DNA of 64,000 nucleotides from Mesodorylaimus sp. YZB2_4 (taxonomy: Eukaryota; Nematoda; Enoplea; Dorylaimida; Dorylaimidae), in the NCBI GenBank assembly GCA_030248295.1, contig JASANH010000647.1:434001-498000 (forward strand), in the 5' to 3' direction. Of this stretch, positions 11,749 to 22,502 are shown in pieces; position 1 is the first letter of the stretch, and each line of letters opens with the position of its first letter. The notes below the pieces were generated by a model, which was given only the letters and a program-made list of their open reading frames with translations, made no database searches and had not been told where the DNA came from. The translations under genes were made by a program, and so were the position numbers.

Positions 11749-12714
11749 TGACCTGTTATCAGTCTTGTGACACGATGGGAGACCGCATTAGCAACTCTCT
11801 GCATGCCTACCCTGGTGCTAAGCTATTAAAAAACCTTATCTAAGGCTCTAACGCAGGCGAGAGGAGTGCCGTGAAGTACGCGATTGATACGAGGCGGCGT
11901 CTCGCCCACTGCACAATGCCCCAGAATGGAATACTTTACACTTCTAGGTGATATGTGATTTGGTATCGATCATGCTGAGTGCGTTTTTCTCTGTCGACCT
12001 GCTGAATGGTCTGTTCAACTGTTTCCTCTGGGTTTCTGTAAAGCACCATACTCGAAGCGTTGGTCGCCTCTTCTTACCTCTACATCTCGCAACAAGGAGG
12101 TTAATTACGACGATGAGAGACGTACTCTGAGCTAAATGGAAAGCGGCAGGTTCTAAGCTCCTGTTCTGATAAGCAAGCCCCCGACAGTTTAGCTGAGCTT
12201 ACGATAGGAGTTAATGCGAGGTGCCTTGGACGCATCAGCCTGCTTTTGACAACCAACGATACACCCTGTGAGCAAAGAGCTATATGCAGGTTCTAGTGAT
12301 TCAAAGCTTCTAATCCTAATTTGCAACGAGAGGCTGTTATTTTCAGCACAAACTGCACTTTCTGGTGTCTCTAAAACAACGAGGAGTTCCTTCCTGTCTC
12401 GTAGCCCAATCAGGGGTCATTAACTCAAATTGCCCTTCATTCATTTCTGTTGGAAAACATGAGATCAGAATTAACGTGAGTCTGAATAGGAGGACCATGA
12501 ATCAAGCCTAATCGTTGACCCGGCCTGGATCTTACACTCCCCCGCGCCGCGCTGGACCTATTGCCGCGCAGATTTCTACCATTTCCGTCTTTTCCACTCA
12601 AAGAAGCTCAAGCCATTCAGAAATGTTTTGTCCACAGCTTGTCTGGGCTCGTAAAAACGACCCGCAACGGGCACAGTTCAAAATAAATTGCTCAGTTATT
12701 ATCGCCAAGCTGCG
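11749..12714. other. intergenic, nothing supported
   Basis: No coding exon, RNA gene or repeat that I can support between the HIU hydrolase start and the 1.25-kb repeat. Confidence 0.4.
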
Positions 12715-13962
12715 GTAGTGTATGACTAGGCATCCATATAAAGGTCAGGCTGCTCCCCTTAGAAGTCATTTTTTCTGTCACCGGAATCGGCACTTTGATT
12801 CGCAGCAGGGTAGCAGCTATTCGAGGGCCACTCGGTGGACCTCTTTTATCAATTTGATCGCGAGGTCTTGAAGTAAAGCAGTTTGAGAAAACGGAAAATC
12901 GAGAAGTGAAATGGAAGGTAAGACTCCCGCGGGAGAGACTAGGTCACATTACTTGGTAATTTGTGGCACGCCGACACTACGCTTGCCCAAAAGGACAGGT
13001 GCAACAGTCCTTTGAATCAATTTCAGGAGGATCGACCAATTCTACAAAAATCAAAATGGAGATTGAGGCGCAACAAGTTCTTCTCATGCAACATTGGGAC
13101 AATAGGAATATGAGTCCTTTGTCCGAACTGTACACCTCGACATGTTCGATTATGCCACCTGATGCAAACATCCATTTCGGAAGACCAGGTAATCTTCCAC
13201 TGCTGCCCCGTGCTTTTAGGTTATATGACCAGATGTCGGTTAAGGTCTTACGAGGTCGGTCAATCAGCTGATCGACAGTGGCTGTCACATGGTCAAGATT
13301 GTGACAGGCGAGTTGGAAGTGGCCAACAACAACCTGGCTGTGGAACGGGGCGGATACAAGTTTTGTAGACGCGATAAACAAATTGTTGAAACTGGAAAGT
13401 ACGTGAAAGAGAGGCGTGGTGGGTTTGTGCAGTCCTATATCTCCCAGCTTCTAGCGGATGACTCATACGGGTTGGACGAGACCCAGCATCCAGATCCTGG
13501 ACAGTCCTCCTTGTACATACATACATTATTACTTCGCCCTATCACAACGCTTTGCCAAGGGTTTAGGCAAGCGAAACAGACAGTCAGCCATATCCAAATC
13601 TTCGGCTCATCCTATATTATTGTCGCATTCGCGATTGTAACGCCCATTTACTCAAAGTCCCTCCGTTTCATAATCTGCCCAACAAAAAGAACCTACTGTA
13701 TGTATTTTAGGTACGTGATGGTCTGGAAGCGCATGGATGGTCAGATGAAAATTCACATGCACATTTGGAATCGGAATCAGTAGGAGGAATCGAGTGATGG
13801 CCACTGCACTCGCCCCAGCTCTTCAGCATTATTGCCTGCACACATCGAATCACACCGTGTTGATGTTTGCTTATTTTAGAGCTCCGCTTTCTACGCCTCT
13901 GCTCTGCCTCTGCCTCTATTATTGAGCTGGAACCTGTTTTATAATCTGCTCATAAAAAACTC
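12715..13962 (+). repeat. 1.25-kb interspersed repeat, copy 1
   Basis: Nearly identical over long stretches to 32642-33927, in the same orientation. Both copies begin GTAGTGTATGACTAGG and end near AACCTGTTT...CTGCTCAT. The first 480 bp is almost perfectly conserved and contains a 77-residue open segment starting ARRHYACPKGQVQQSFESIS. The middle differs by small indels. A second open patch near the end reads RYVMVWKRM then HMHIWNRN. No terminal inverted repeat or known domain was recognised. It may be an exon-bearing duplicated segment or a non-autonomous element. Confidence 0.75.
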
Positions 13963-14089
13963 TAAAAGTGATCGGCGAGACCGTCTGATCCGTTGAATGC
14001 ACGTATCGAAGCTTATACGAGCATATGCATGTGCTTTTGGAAACTGTTCTGTAAAAGCGACTGTAGCGATAGGGCCGGTTGAATCCCAG

Positions 14090-14410
14090 ATTCCTCCTGC
14101 CGCGACATTCCACTGTGGATCCATCTGGTTACCACATGGAACCCTGTTTTCCACGCTTTCCGTGCGGATCCATGCATCTTCCATGTGGTTCCCAGATCTT
14201 TCATACATGTGCCACATGGATCCACTGTGGAGTAACTTGGCTTCCACATGGATTAGCATGGATACTAAGTCTGGAATCCACGTTGGAATTTTCGTGGGGA
14301 CCATGTATGGATGTTCATGGTTCCACGTGGATCCATTATGGGTTCCATATGGAAGTTTGTGTGGATCAATGTGGGGCTGAATGTTTTTGACATGGAATCC
14401 ATGTGGCCCC
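14090..14410. repeat. degenerate CCATGTGG / GGATCCA minisatellite
   Basis: Words such as CCACATGGA, CCATGTGG, GTGGATCCA and TTCCATGTGG recur about every 20-25 bp in both orientations. The array can therefore fold into many short hairpins. Open frames here on both strands are by-products of the repeat (Met/Trp/His/Gly-rich) and are not annotated. Confidence 0.7.
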
Positions 14411-14419
14411 CCAAAGTGG

Positions 14420-15540
14420 AAACTGGCTTTTTAGGGATCTGAGATGGTATCAGTAGCATTTCTGGACGCTCTACGTACTGCCAGGAATGATGGTCATTGC
14501 TACAGAAAACACACCGAAGTGCAGGCTATTGCATATCGTCAGAACGTCTTCTAAAGTTTAAAAGGAGCCAATCCCTTCTTGGCTTCCCCTACTTGGTACT
14601 CCTCTCCTCTTAACGACTTACTTTTCAGCAAAGTGTCCCTTTCAGCCTAAGGTTCTCTATGAGCCTTCCCTTTGGATTTCGCGCCGTATTCATGAACCTC
14701 CCTTTCCTTAAAGGTACTCTTCAATTCATCCTTTCACGGTGGGATGATCGCGAGCATTCTTCCGAGTTCTCTTTCGAATAAAATGGAACTTATTCAAAAC
14801 AATTCACATCGGTTTTAAAGGGTTTTTTGGGTGCTGAAAATGATGGTTCCACTCATTTTTGCGCATCTTACGCTTTCAGTGGGCTAGACACATCAGTAAA
14901 ATGATAAAATTACGTATAATTTTCATGCCTAGTTACCTCCTGTAACATTCGATAAATTCAAATCCTCGCATGGGCATTTGCTGTGGAAATTGGGACAATG
15001 GCCCTGCATTTGCAGGTTGATAACTAAGCCGTCTCGCACATCCGCATTGATTTATATTCATCTCTAATCGATTAGGCCACTGGTGGGAGTGTTTTACGAC
15101 TGTTATGAACTCCTTCATCACCAGTCCATGTTCGCGAATTGAGCACATACTGTACAGTAGTTTCCCCTCTTCTCTCCGCCCATCACCTTGCCTCTCTGAT
15201 CCGAAACACGGCCAAGGAACCCCAGGCTAGTCATTTTCCCACATCTGCAAAAATGATTGCATAGCTTAGCCATTATCTCATAGTTTGCCCGATTTTGAGA
15301 GCAAAAGGCCATATGTGGAAGTTGACGTGCCTCAACTGCCCATGAATCGGAATGGTAAGGTAGGAGATCCCTGGACTTTCCAACTTTCCAAATTTGAGCA
15401 CAACTTTTAAGTCTGCAAGCTCATACACAAATCTCGCGTCAGCCTCAAGTTTTTTAGCTTCTTTCTCAAGGTGCACAATAGCTTGCCTATCCTTCACATA
15501 CATTACACTACATTACTGACCATATCGAGATTGCATCAGC
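14420..15540. other. unassigned DNA; possible exons on the minus strand
   Basis: Minus-strand open frames at 14933-15148, 15118-15312 and 15273-15503 have fairly normal composition; one carries the segment EKEAKKLEADARFVYELADL. I could not link them by splice sites or recognise a family. They may be remains of a gene or repeat. Confidence 0.3.
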
Positions 15541-15681
15541 CACAGCTTGGCCGAATACGGCAAGCACCTATTTAGTCGATTTTCTAATTTCAATCAAGAA
15601 ACATGACCTCTACATGTACCTTCTACGACGTCTCGTACAGCTCCTAAAGGTCGCTTTGCTGGTATCGAGTGTAACTAAAAG

Positions 15682-15865
15682 GTGGAGGATGCGCTCAAGC
15701 TGCGGGGTGCAGTCGAACACATCGAACACACGTTGGCCACACGAGGAGCCAATCGATTGTGGGACATGCTCAAGACTGAACCCTACATCAACGCCTTGGG
15801 CGCCCTGAGTGGTAATCAAGCCATGCAAATGGTCCGCGCTGGTCTCAAAGCCATTTATCTGTCTG
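15682..15865 (+). pseudogene. isocitrate lyase exon, 5' fragment
   Basis: An acceptor-like AAAAG precedes 61 codons that match isocitrate lyase. They read VEDALKLRGAVEHIEHTLA, then RGANRLWDMLKTEPYINALG and GNQAMQMVRAGLKAIYLSG, and end at a good donor (GTAAGT). This is the region before the family's WQVA...YPDQSLYP segment. Isocitrate lyase splits isocitrate into glyoxylate and succinate in the glyoxylate shunt, which is rare in animals. The next matching exon lies 10.7 kb away beyond several retroelements, and the connecting residues were not found. The first half of the enzyme and the catalytic KKCGH loop are absent from the window. The gene is probably broken, though a long intron cannot be excluded. 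Confidence 0.8.
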
Positions 15866-16249
15866 GTAAGTTCATACTTCAAGATTCGTGGGGTGCAAAA
15901 TGTTTGTGATTTGGAAGGAAGGGTTTCAACACGTGAGGAAGATGGGTGCAGGTTGTGGCACACTTAGCATGGTAGGGAGACTATGGGTCACTCTGGGTGG
16001 GTGCTTAGCTGAGGTACATCGGTGTCTTATCGCAGCACTTGGTCGGTGGTTTGATCAGCAGACCACTCTGCTGGCCACTCCACTGAGGCCTTTGACCACC
16101 TGTCTATATTGCTGTCTGATGCAATCGCACACTATGCCCACTTGCGGCATGGCCTAATAGACACGTCGTCGATGATGTCTTAATAATTCGCATTCCGAGT
16201 GCTCTAGAGCGAGCATTACGCGTGGCAATTTGCTACCCTACATTCTTTC

Positions 16250-16864
16250 AGAACAACCAAAAGTGATGTTTTCACAGACTGGTTTACTATCAACAGTCGT
16301 GTTACTATGTCGTGTTTACTGGTTACGGGCAAAGGCTAAAAACGCATTTTGACAGGCGTCCTGGCTATAAGTTAGGCCCTAAAGCATGCCAGATTTTGCT
16401 TCGTTCGACGCGATATCACTGACACGATTAAAATCATTTTCCCTCCTGCAGGCCAGCGTGGCGGTGCTGATCGATTTGCAATTCAGCCTGTCTGTGATTA
16501 TTGCCGTTGTCTCATTGAACTCTGTCCTTCGGACTGGTGCTCGTGCAAAAAGGCAGATCGGCCATATTGGAGTGAGTGCTGGTGCGACGGAAACTGCCGC
16601 CACAAGTGTAGCATCGTCCAGCTGAGTGGGTCGAAGGAGCCATCTTCTTCTGAAAGCAACGAAGAATCGCTCGAGCCAGACAGTTTCGAATCCGGCAGTT
16701 CGAAAGGACTGAACAGCGAAGGGGGTACTGATAAGGGCGGAAGCCAAGACGATGGAACAGGCGCCACACAGCTCACGATCCGTGGATCGAGCGAGCCGTC
16801 TTCTTCTGAAATCGATGACAACGAATCGCTCGAAGAAGACAAGTTCGAAGGCGACAGTTTGTAA
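16250..16864 (+). repeat. Cys-rich/acidic ORF repeat, copy 1 (truncated)
   Basis: About 200 bp at 16250-16450 is closely similar to 26855-27060. An open frame follows (about 16458-16864). It reads VCDYCRCLIELCPSDWCSCK, then CWCDGNCRHKC, and ends in a Ser/Glu/Asp-rich tail (SSSESNEESLEPDS; SSSEIDDNESLEED). The Cys pattern (C-x2-C-x-C, C-x3-WCSC, CWC-x3-C) resembles CXC/tesmin-type zinc modules. Compared with copy 2 it lacks about 230 bp between the leader and the Cys module. It is probably the 3' end of a transposon protein gene; the family is not identified. Confidence 0.6.
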
Positions 16865-17158
16865 GGATCAGGCGGCAAAGGCGTGTAAGCACGCTTATCC
16901 CACTTTCAATTCTGTGTTGTAGTGCCTTTTTGCATAGTGTCTGTTGGCGCAGGGTGACAACCTGTTTCGTTCTAACCTGTGTCCTTAATGTGAGTGGGCT
17001 CGTGATCAGTCCGTGTTTTGCTGTGGGCAAGAAAGGTTCTGTGCATCTGATTCGGCAAAAAAATCTGAATTCCGACATAATAAATCCAAGATCTTAGCGC
17101 GCTCCTCCTCAGTCAAGCACTCAGATGAAATATCAAAATTTGGACCGAAACGACCGAT

Positions 17159-19400
17159 TTAAGTCGAATCCTGCCAATCACGAGGAGCCAATCGAAACAG
17201 ATAAATCACCTTCTGATAAGCAAACAGAAAGAGCAGCCATTGCTGGGAATAATTGAGACCAGGGTCTTTTGCAAACGCCGTGAGTGCGCTATGTTTGTAC
17301 TTTTGGATCAAACGATTTCCTGTCACCACCTGGGCCTCCTTGAACTCCACCACCGTTGTTCTATCCTGGTTTCGCCGCAAAAAATTGGTGTACTGATTAT
17401 CGATCCACTTCCATAATACTCGAATCGCCTTCATCGTTCGCTCATTAAGCCATTCTGGCCGCGGGGTTGGAGCCCATCGATCAGGCCCACTTACCAAGTA
17501 TCGCAAATGCGGAATTCGATTGTTACTCGGCCACTGTGCCGGCAAATACCACGAATAATATTCTCCATCGACTAGGTCGATTCCATTAGCCATAACGTGG
17601 CGTAATCGCTGAATAAAATATTGAATAGGATCCATTGAAAACGAGTATGGCCGCTCCCCCGGGCCCAATATCGGTGTTTGATAAGGATGCGCTCCCTGAG
17701 GGAGGTTAACTTGAATACGACCCTTGTCCTTCCTTCGCAAATGATCATAAGTGGCCTGGACCTCGCCAACAGGAAATTCGACCCGCAATGACGCAAAGAT
17801 ACTGCGCTCTGACATCCGTGTTCACGTAGTCCCGAGGGTGCACTGGCAGTGACTGCGGCTGCGCTTGTTGTTGTGCCAACTCTTGTTCTTCCCTTCTTTG
17901 CTCCAGCACCACCGATTGCTCGCTGCAACTCCTCCTCCTCATCATACATAACCACATACGTTTCATCGTAATCTAATTCGTCAGTGTCTCGCGAAATTTC
18001 TGCTTCCTTCCTTTCGATACCCTTATGCTGCATGACATCGACAAAAATAAATTCGTTCAATCGATTGTACATCATGATCAGCCATACGAATGGTCCATGC
18101 TGAATAGGATCATCAATCGATGCACGCCAGATTTCGGTCAATTGGTCGGGTGCGATCGAATCCCGTAACCACAGCGCTAACTCATGCATCGATGGCGTCT
18201 CGAAAACGGAACGAACCGTGGTACCCCGCGGAATATCGAAATCAACAACGGATTGATCAATCGGGTTCTTGATGATGTGGTTGTCATTGCCAAAATTCCA
18301 AGTTTCCACATCGATTGAGCACACGCCCGCTTGATCAAATCGATCCATGATCAATGCTATTCACGATCCCACGAGGCCTGAGGCATGTGCCCATAATGGA
18401 CCACCAGCTTGCGCGACGGAAATGGATGCATGCTCATAAGGGCGAGAGCATTGGCGACGTGGATTCTGGCACAGGTGAACTCGACTGGGTCCCGTTTACC
18501 CCATTTGCAATATTGATCGATGTAATACGCTCTGACCGACTTGATAGTCGCTGATCGCTCCTTAGTTAGACGTAGCGTATCGGGTGGATGATCAGTGAAC
18601 GCCAGAGGCGCGAGATCCATCAATGCCTTGATCTGTTGCTTGCATGCCTAGCAATTGCTCCTCCACTCGTGCGGGTGTGGTCATGTACTCCTCGTACCGA
18701 GCGACTTCGACTTGGCGCGTGACTGCCGCTAATGCCGACGTTGGTTCCCGAAACATTGGCACAGTCCAGCTTGTGTTCCTGAGTTCTTCGACAATCGATT
18801 GCTTTGATAATGGCGTGGGAGCCTGAGGCTGGGTATGAGACTCGGGTACTGTAACGGGGGATACTGTAGCGGATGATGCATCCTCCTTGCCACGCACTCT
18901 CGCCCAAACCTGCCCAACAGGGGTAGCGACCTGCTCTTCGTAATTCTTCTGGATATAATGCCGATACTCGGTCCGTTTGGCTGGTGCCACCTTCTTTGCG
19001 CCTTTCCTTGACCATTTGTTTGACCATGGCCTGCGCCTCGACCTTCTGCGCCGGTGTCATTCCTTGCGCCACTTGTGAGTCCGACTCCAACAAATGCATT
19101 GCCGCCAACAAATTACAAAATTCTTGCGCCGATCATTTCCAAACCGCGTCGACTTTTGTCCGAAATTCAGCCGTTTCTGGCACCAAAAGAGAGGAAGGGA
19201 CAGAGTCCCGCAAAGTCGGCCGAGGTGGCGATGGCGATTGATGGACCGACCTTGATGTACGATGACGACTTCGCTTGCTCGGGCTTCCATGTCGGTGCAG
19301 CAGCTCCCTTTCTTCATTTGGCGATGGTCTTTTCCGTGAACGCGATCCCCATTCCGCCCGAGGCGGGTCATGGTCCCTCGAGCGATGACGTGGCATTGTC
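17159..19400 (-). pseudogene. frameshifted ~730-residue ORF of a mobile element, antisense to the dUTPase element
   Basis: Consecutive minus-strand open segments continue one another across frame changes: about 19397-18985, 18990-18592, 18623-18357, 18354-17760 and 17815-17159. The N-terminus is Arg/Ser/His/Pro-rich (PRHRSRDHDPPRAEWGSR), followed by a Gln/Lys-rich helix (AQKVEAQAMVKQMVKERRK) and a long globular part. That part includes RNTSWTVPMFREPTSALAA, WLRDSIAPDQLTEIWRASID, QTPILGPGERPYSFSMDPIQ and RYLVSGPDRWAPTPRPEW. No zinc knuckle, protease or polymerase motif was seen. A Gag-like or accessory protein is possible, but I do not recognise it. At least three frameshifts indicate decay. 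Confidence 0.5.
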
Positions 19401-19943
19401 AATTTGTCTGATTTCTCCAACAATTTGCGATAAAATTCGAAAATTCGTATTGATCGCGAACGATTCTGTAAACAAGACAAAATATTCGAAACATTAACTA
19501 CAGTATGCCCAGGGCCCGGGACCTGTTTTATTGGATCGTTATGAAGTTGATAATTTTTACCCTTATCGTTTCCATTTGAAAGTTCGATCCCCTGCCCGGT
19601 ACCTGACCTATCGTTTGCAATTCCTGGTAACTCCCGATGGAATTGTGGATATCGAGCATCTGACGGCAGCGGAACAGTTGGCTTTGCGCATATCTTTGCC
19701 ACCGATTGTGGGGGAAGCGAATGAACCGAATTTGGATGACCAACCTCGGGTTGATTTGGCCGCTCGGGTGGCACCAATGGTCGCGCCAAATCGATTGACT
19801 ACGGAGCATATTGGTAAGAACGTTTGAAAGCTTTCTAACTAAGTTAGTTGTTGCAGATAAAGCAGTGTCGATGGGGGAAGATCACGCAATCGGTCAAGTT
19901 TGGTTCAAACCCAGGGGCAACAGCCGATTACGCAAAACAATGA

Positions 19944-20732
19944 GGACCCCCGCTCACTACCTTTGATGATACGACCAGCGAAAGTAGTGAATCGTCGGAT
20001 ACGGATTCATCGACAGTGTTGACGGATGAAGAGTTCGTGGCCGAAGTATTGGAAATCGAGGTGGGTACCCCGACTCAGTCGGATAGCGATCACGAGCGAT
20101 ACCTGCATTATGTTCTGCTGTCTGATCAAGCCAAGCCGCCTCGACGTGCGTCAGCCGAAGCCGCAGGGTACGATTTGGCAAGTGCATATTCGTATGTGAT
20201 CCCGCCAAAGGACAAGATGTTGCACAAGACCGATCTGTGCATTCAAATGCTACGGAGGTGCTACGGGCGGATCGCGCCTCGATCGGGTTTGGCTAGCAAG
20301 CATATGATCGCTGTCGGTGCCGGGGTTATCGATCCGGACTATCGAGGTAACATTATGGTTCTTTTGTCTAATCACAGTTCTGAGCCTTTTAAGATCGCGG
20401 TGGGAGATCACATCGCTCAGTTGATTTGGGAGCGTCATACCACACCCGAGCCCAAGCAAGTATCAGGCGTGGGAAACACGATTCGGGGAAGTGCAGGATT
20501 TGGATCGACAGGTATCGCCAATTGGCAAGCGGTGCCATTATGGATCAACGACCAGCCAGACGTGTCGAATGGCAAGATAGCTTCGTTGGTTCATGACGAC
20601 TCTCGGAGTCAAAGTGGCGAGATAGCTTCGCCATCGAAGGAGGAAATCGATTGTGCCGATATTCAGTGTGCAATGGCTTTGCGAGGACGAACCGATGTGC
20701 CATCGCAACCAGGAACATCAGTGGAGGATTGA
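19944..20732 (+). CDS. dUTPase domain protein of a retroelement
   Basis: Trimeric-type dUTPase, which hydrolyses dUTP to dUMP and limits uracil in DNA. The frame is open for 262 codons after a TGA at 19941-19943. A Ser/Asp/Glu-rich leader (TTSESSESSDTDSSTV) precedes all five family motifs: motif 1 AEAAGYDLASA, motif 2 GRIAPRSGLA, motif 3 GAGVIDPDYRGNIMVLLSN with its catalytic Asp, motif 4 GDHIAQLIW and motif 5 RGSAGFGSTG. About 75 further residues without a recognised domain follow. The upstream frame (LDRYEVDNFYPYRFHLKV..., then EDHAIGQVWFKPRGNS) would reach this ORF only by a frameshift near 19940. The intact motifs contrast with the decay around them. Host capture is possible, but the nearby integrase favours an element gene. 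Confidence 0.8.
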   Translation, partial: GPPLTTFDDTTSESSESSDTDSSTVLTDEEFVAEVLEIEVGTPTQSDSDHERYLHYVLLSDQAKPPRRASAEAAGYDLASAYSYVIPPKDKMLHKTDLCIQMLRRCYGRIAPRSGLASKHMIAVGAGVIDPDYRGNIMVLLSNHSSEPFKIAVGDHIAQLIWERHTTPEPKQVSGVGNTIRGSAGFGSTGIANWQAVPLWINDQPDVSNGKIASLVHDDSRSQSGEIASPSKEEIDCADIQCAMALRGRTDVPSQPGTSVED

Positions 20733-20904
20733 GTGTCCGCTGGTTACCAATATCGATCGTTCGCATTATCATCACGAGAGGACGCAATGGCGGCAATCAA
20801 ATGGAAACCGTTTTTGGCTGCTTTTTGTGTCTCAGACACTACATACGATCAGGAATATTAATATGGTTCGTGGTCGCTTTGGAAGACGATCTGCCAACCA
20901 GTAA

Positions 20905-21446
20905 TGATGATTGGCTGCCGAGTCGTGATCAATTTTGGAAAGCGCAACGAGATGACCTTGCTCTGCGGGAACTGATCGATGGCCTCAGTGGCACGCTGCT
21001 GGGATCGCCTGAAACTCGGCATTCGTTGCAGCAGCAAATAAAGCACTACAAATTGGACAAGGACGGCATGCTGATGTATTAACGCTCATTCCAAAAGCCG
21101 AGTCGCCGGGTGGATGTCCTAGTGGTGCCCCGTCAGTATCGGAAACTTATTTTTCTGGCTCACCATAACGCTCCCGATTGGACCACGGATCATCCGGCTT
21201 CGGGACGAATGCTAACCACGTTGCGACCCTTGCATCATTGGGACACGATGACGCCGGATCTCACTCGTTGGCGCACGGCTTGCCTGACTTGCAAATTACG
21301 AAAGCCGGATTGTGTCAATCGACGACCGCCATTGACGCCCATTCCCGTCCGTTTCTATTTTGGGCTGTCGACTCTATGGGTCCGTCCAAGGTCACGAAGA
21401 AAGGAAATCGTTATTTGGTCAATTTTATCGATTATTATTTATCTTA
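20905..21446 (+). pseudogene. retroelement integrase fragment
   Basis: After a linker (RDQFWKAQRDDLALRELIDG) the frame meets a TAA at 21080-21082 and then continues in the same frame into the zinc-binding domain. Its HHCC ligands lie in LAHHNA, PLHHWD and CLTCK. A frameshift near 21350 leads to the start of the catalytic core (AVDSMGP with the first catalytic Asp; GNRYLVNFIDYYLS). The sequence ends there at the minisatellite, so the remaining Asp and Glu are absent. The enzyme would be inactive. Confidence 0.75.
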
Positions 21447-21447
21447 A

Positions 21448-21732
21448 GGCGGCCATTAGGCTGACATGAGTCGGCCATGAGGCTGACATGAGTCGGCCAT
21501 TAGGCTGACATGAGGCGGCCATGAGGCTGACATGAGGCGGCCCTTGGGCGGCCATTGGGCGGCCATTTGGCGGTCATGAGGCGGCCATGAGGCGGTAATG
21601 ATCCTGACATAAGGCGGCCATGAGGCTGACATGAGGTGGCCATGAGGCTGACATGAGGCGGCAATTGTGCGGCCATTAGGCGGTAATGGGGCTGACATGA
21701 GGCGGCCGTGAGGCGGCCATGAGGCGGCCACG
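21448..21732. repeat. 11-bp minisatellite between two tail-to-tail retroelements
   Basis: About 26 tandem units of an 11-mer, alternating mainly GGCGGCCATGA and GGCTGACATGA (22-bp higher-order unit), with variants containing CATTAGG and GGTAATGA. The array starts directly after the truncated plus-strand integrase and ends where the minus-strand integrase frame runs into it. Confidence 0.9.
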
Positions 21733-22451
21733 CTGTTCTTGCACTCGTTCTATGCTCTCATAAGCTAACCTCCTTGCCCGCTCGAGCTGTCGTACCACGT
21801 GCTCGCGATATTCGATCGCGCTGCCAAATTTGTTAGCTGCACTCGAGATACCCGCATCGATAACCAACTGTGCATCGAACCCATGCATCAGAAAGAATGG
21901 AGCATCACCTGTCGCCTCATGAACTGACGTGTTATAAGCGAATCGGGCAAATGGAACGAAACCACTCCAATTATCCTGGTGATCTTGGTCTACGTACATT
22001 CTCAGCATATCGCGAAACACGCGATTCACTCTCTCCACCTGACCATCGGTCTGAGGTCTTACGCTACCGTCAGGGATCGTTTGATGCGCAATGCCTCGCA
22101 CACGCACTGCACCAACTCTGAGGTAAAATTAGCCCCTCTGTCCGACAGCAATCGTCGTGGCGCTCCCCACCAACATATGATCTTGTCTACCAAAATCTGG
22201 GCTATTGTCGTTGCCTTGATGTCTGGCACTGCGAACGCCTCGATATACTTGGTCAGGTAATCGCTCGCGATTACTACATAATTATTGCCATCCCTATCCG
22301 TAGGGAGTGGCCCCATGGCATCAATCGCCACCAACTCGAACGGATTCTCCACACACAGTGGTTTCAAGGGTGCCCGACCCGTTTGACCATAAGATTTGTT
22401 CCTCGCACATGACAAACAACTTTGGCACCTGCGAAAAGTGTCCTTGTACAT
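21733..22451 (-). pseudogene. Ty3/gypsy integrase
   Basis: Zinc-binding Cys pair CQSCLSCA. The catalytic core has AIDAMGPL (Asp 1), LLSDRGANFTSELVQ (Asp 2) and TDGQVERVNRVFRDML (Glu). A frameshift lies near 22080, between Asp 2 and Glu. The C-terminal part (ANKFGSAIEYREHVVRQLER) runs directly into minisatellite-encoded residues at about 21730. Confidence 0.85.
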
Positions 22452-22502
22452 GCCGGGCCAAAAGAAACGTTGCCTCAGCTTGACAAAGGTCTTCGTGAAA
22501 CC

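Larger units (their letters stand above)
19504..21446 (+). mobile_element. dUTPase-carrying retroelement remnant
   Basis: In order on the plus strand: an upstream ORF (about 19504-19813, continuing in phase after a 43-nt intron-like gap 19814-19856), a complete dUTPase domain, a linker and an integrase N-terminus. Reverse transcriptase and RNase H are missing between the dUTPase and integrase, so the element is internally deleted. Its 3' end stops inside integrase at the 11-bp minisatellite. No LTR was identified. Its arrangement fits a Ty3/gypsy-like element. Confidence 0.65.

Noticed and set aside
14013-14390. ORFs on both strands over the 14-kb minisatellite
   Set aside because: Residue composition simply mirrors the repeat words; no independent coding sign.
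19133-19789. Full 218-residue minus ORF as one protein
   Set aside because: Its first part overlaps the plus-strand retroelement frame; only the portion after about 19400 continues convincingly into the downstream minus segments.
21456-21731. 91-residue minus-strand ORF over the 11-bp array
   Set aside because: A translation of the tandem repeat, not a gene.
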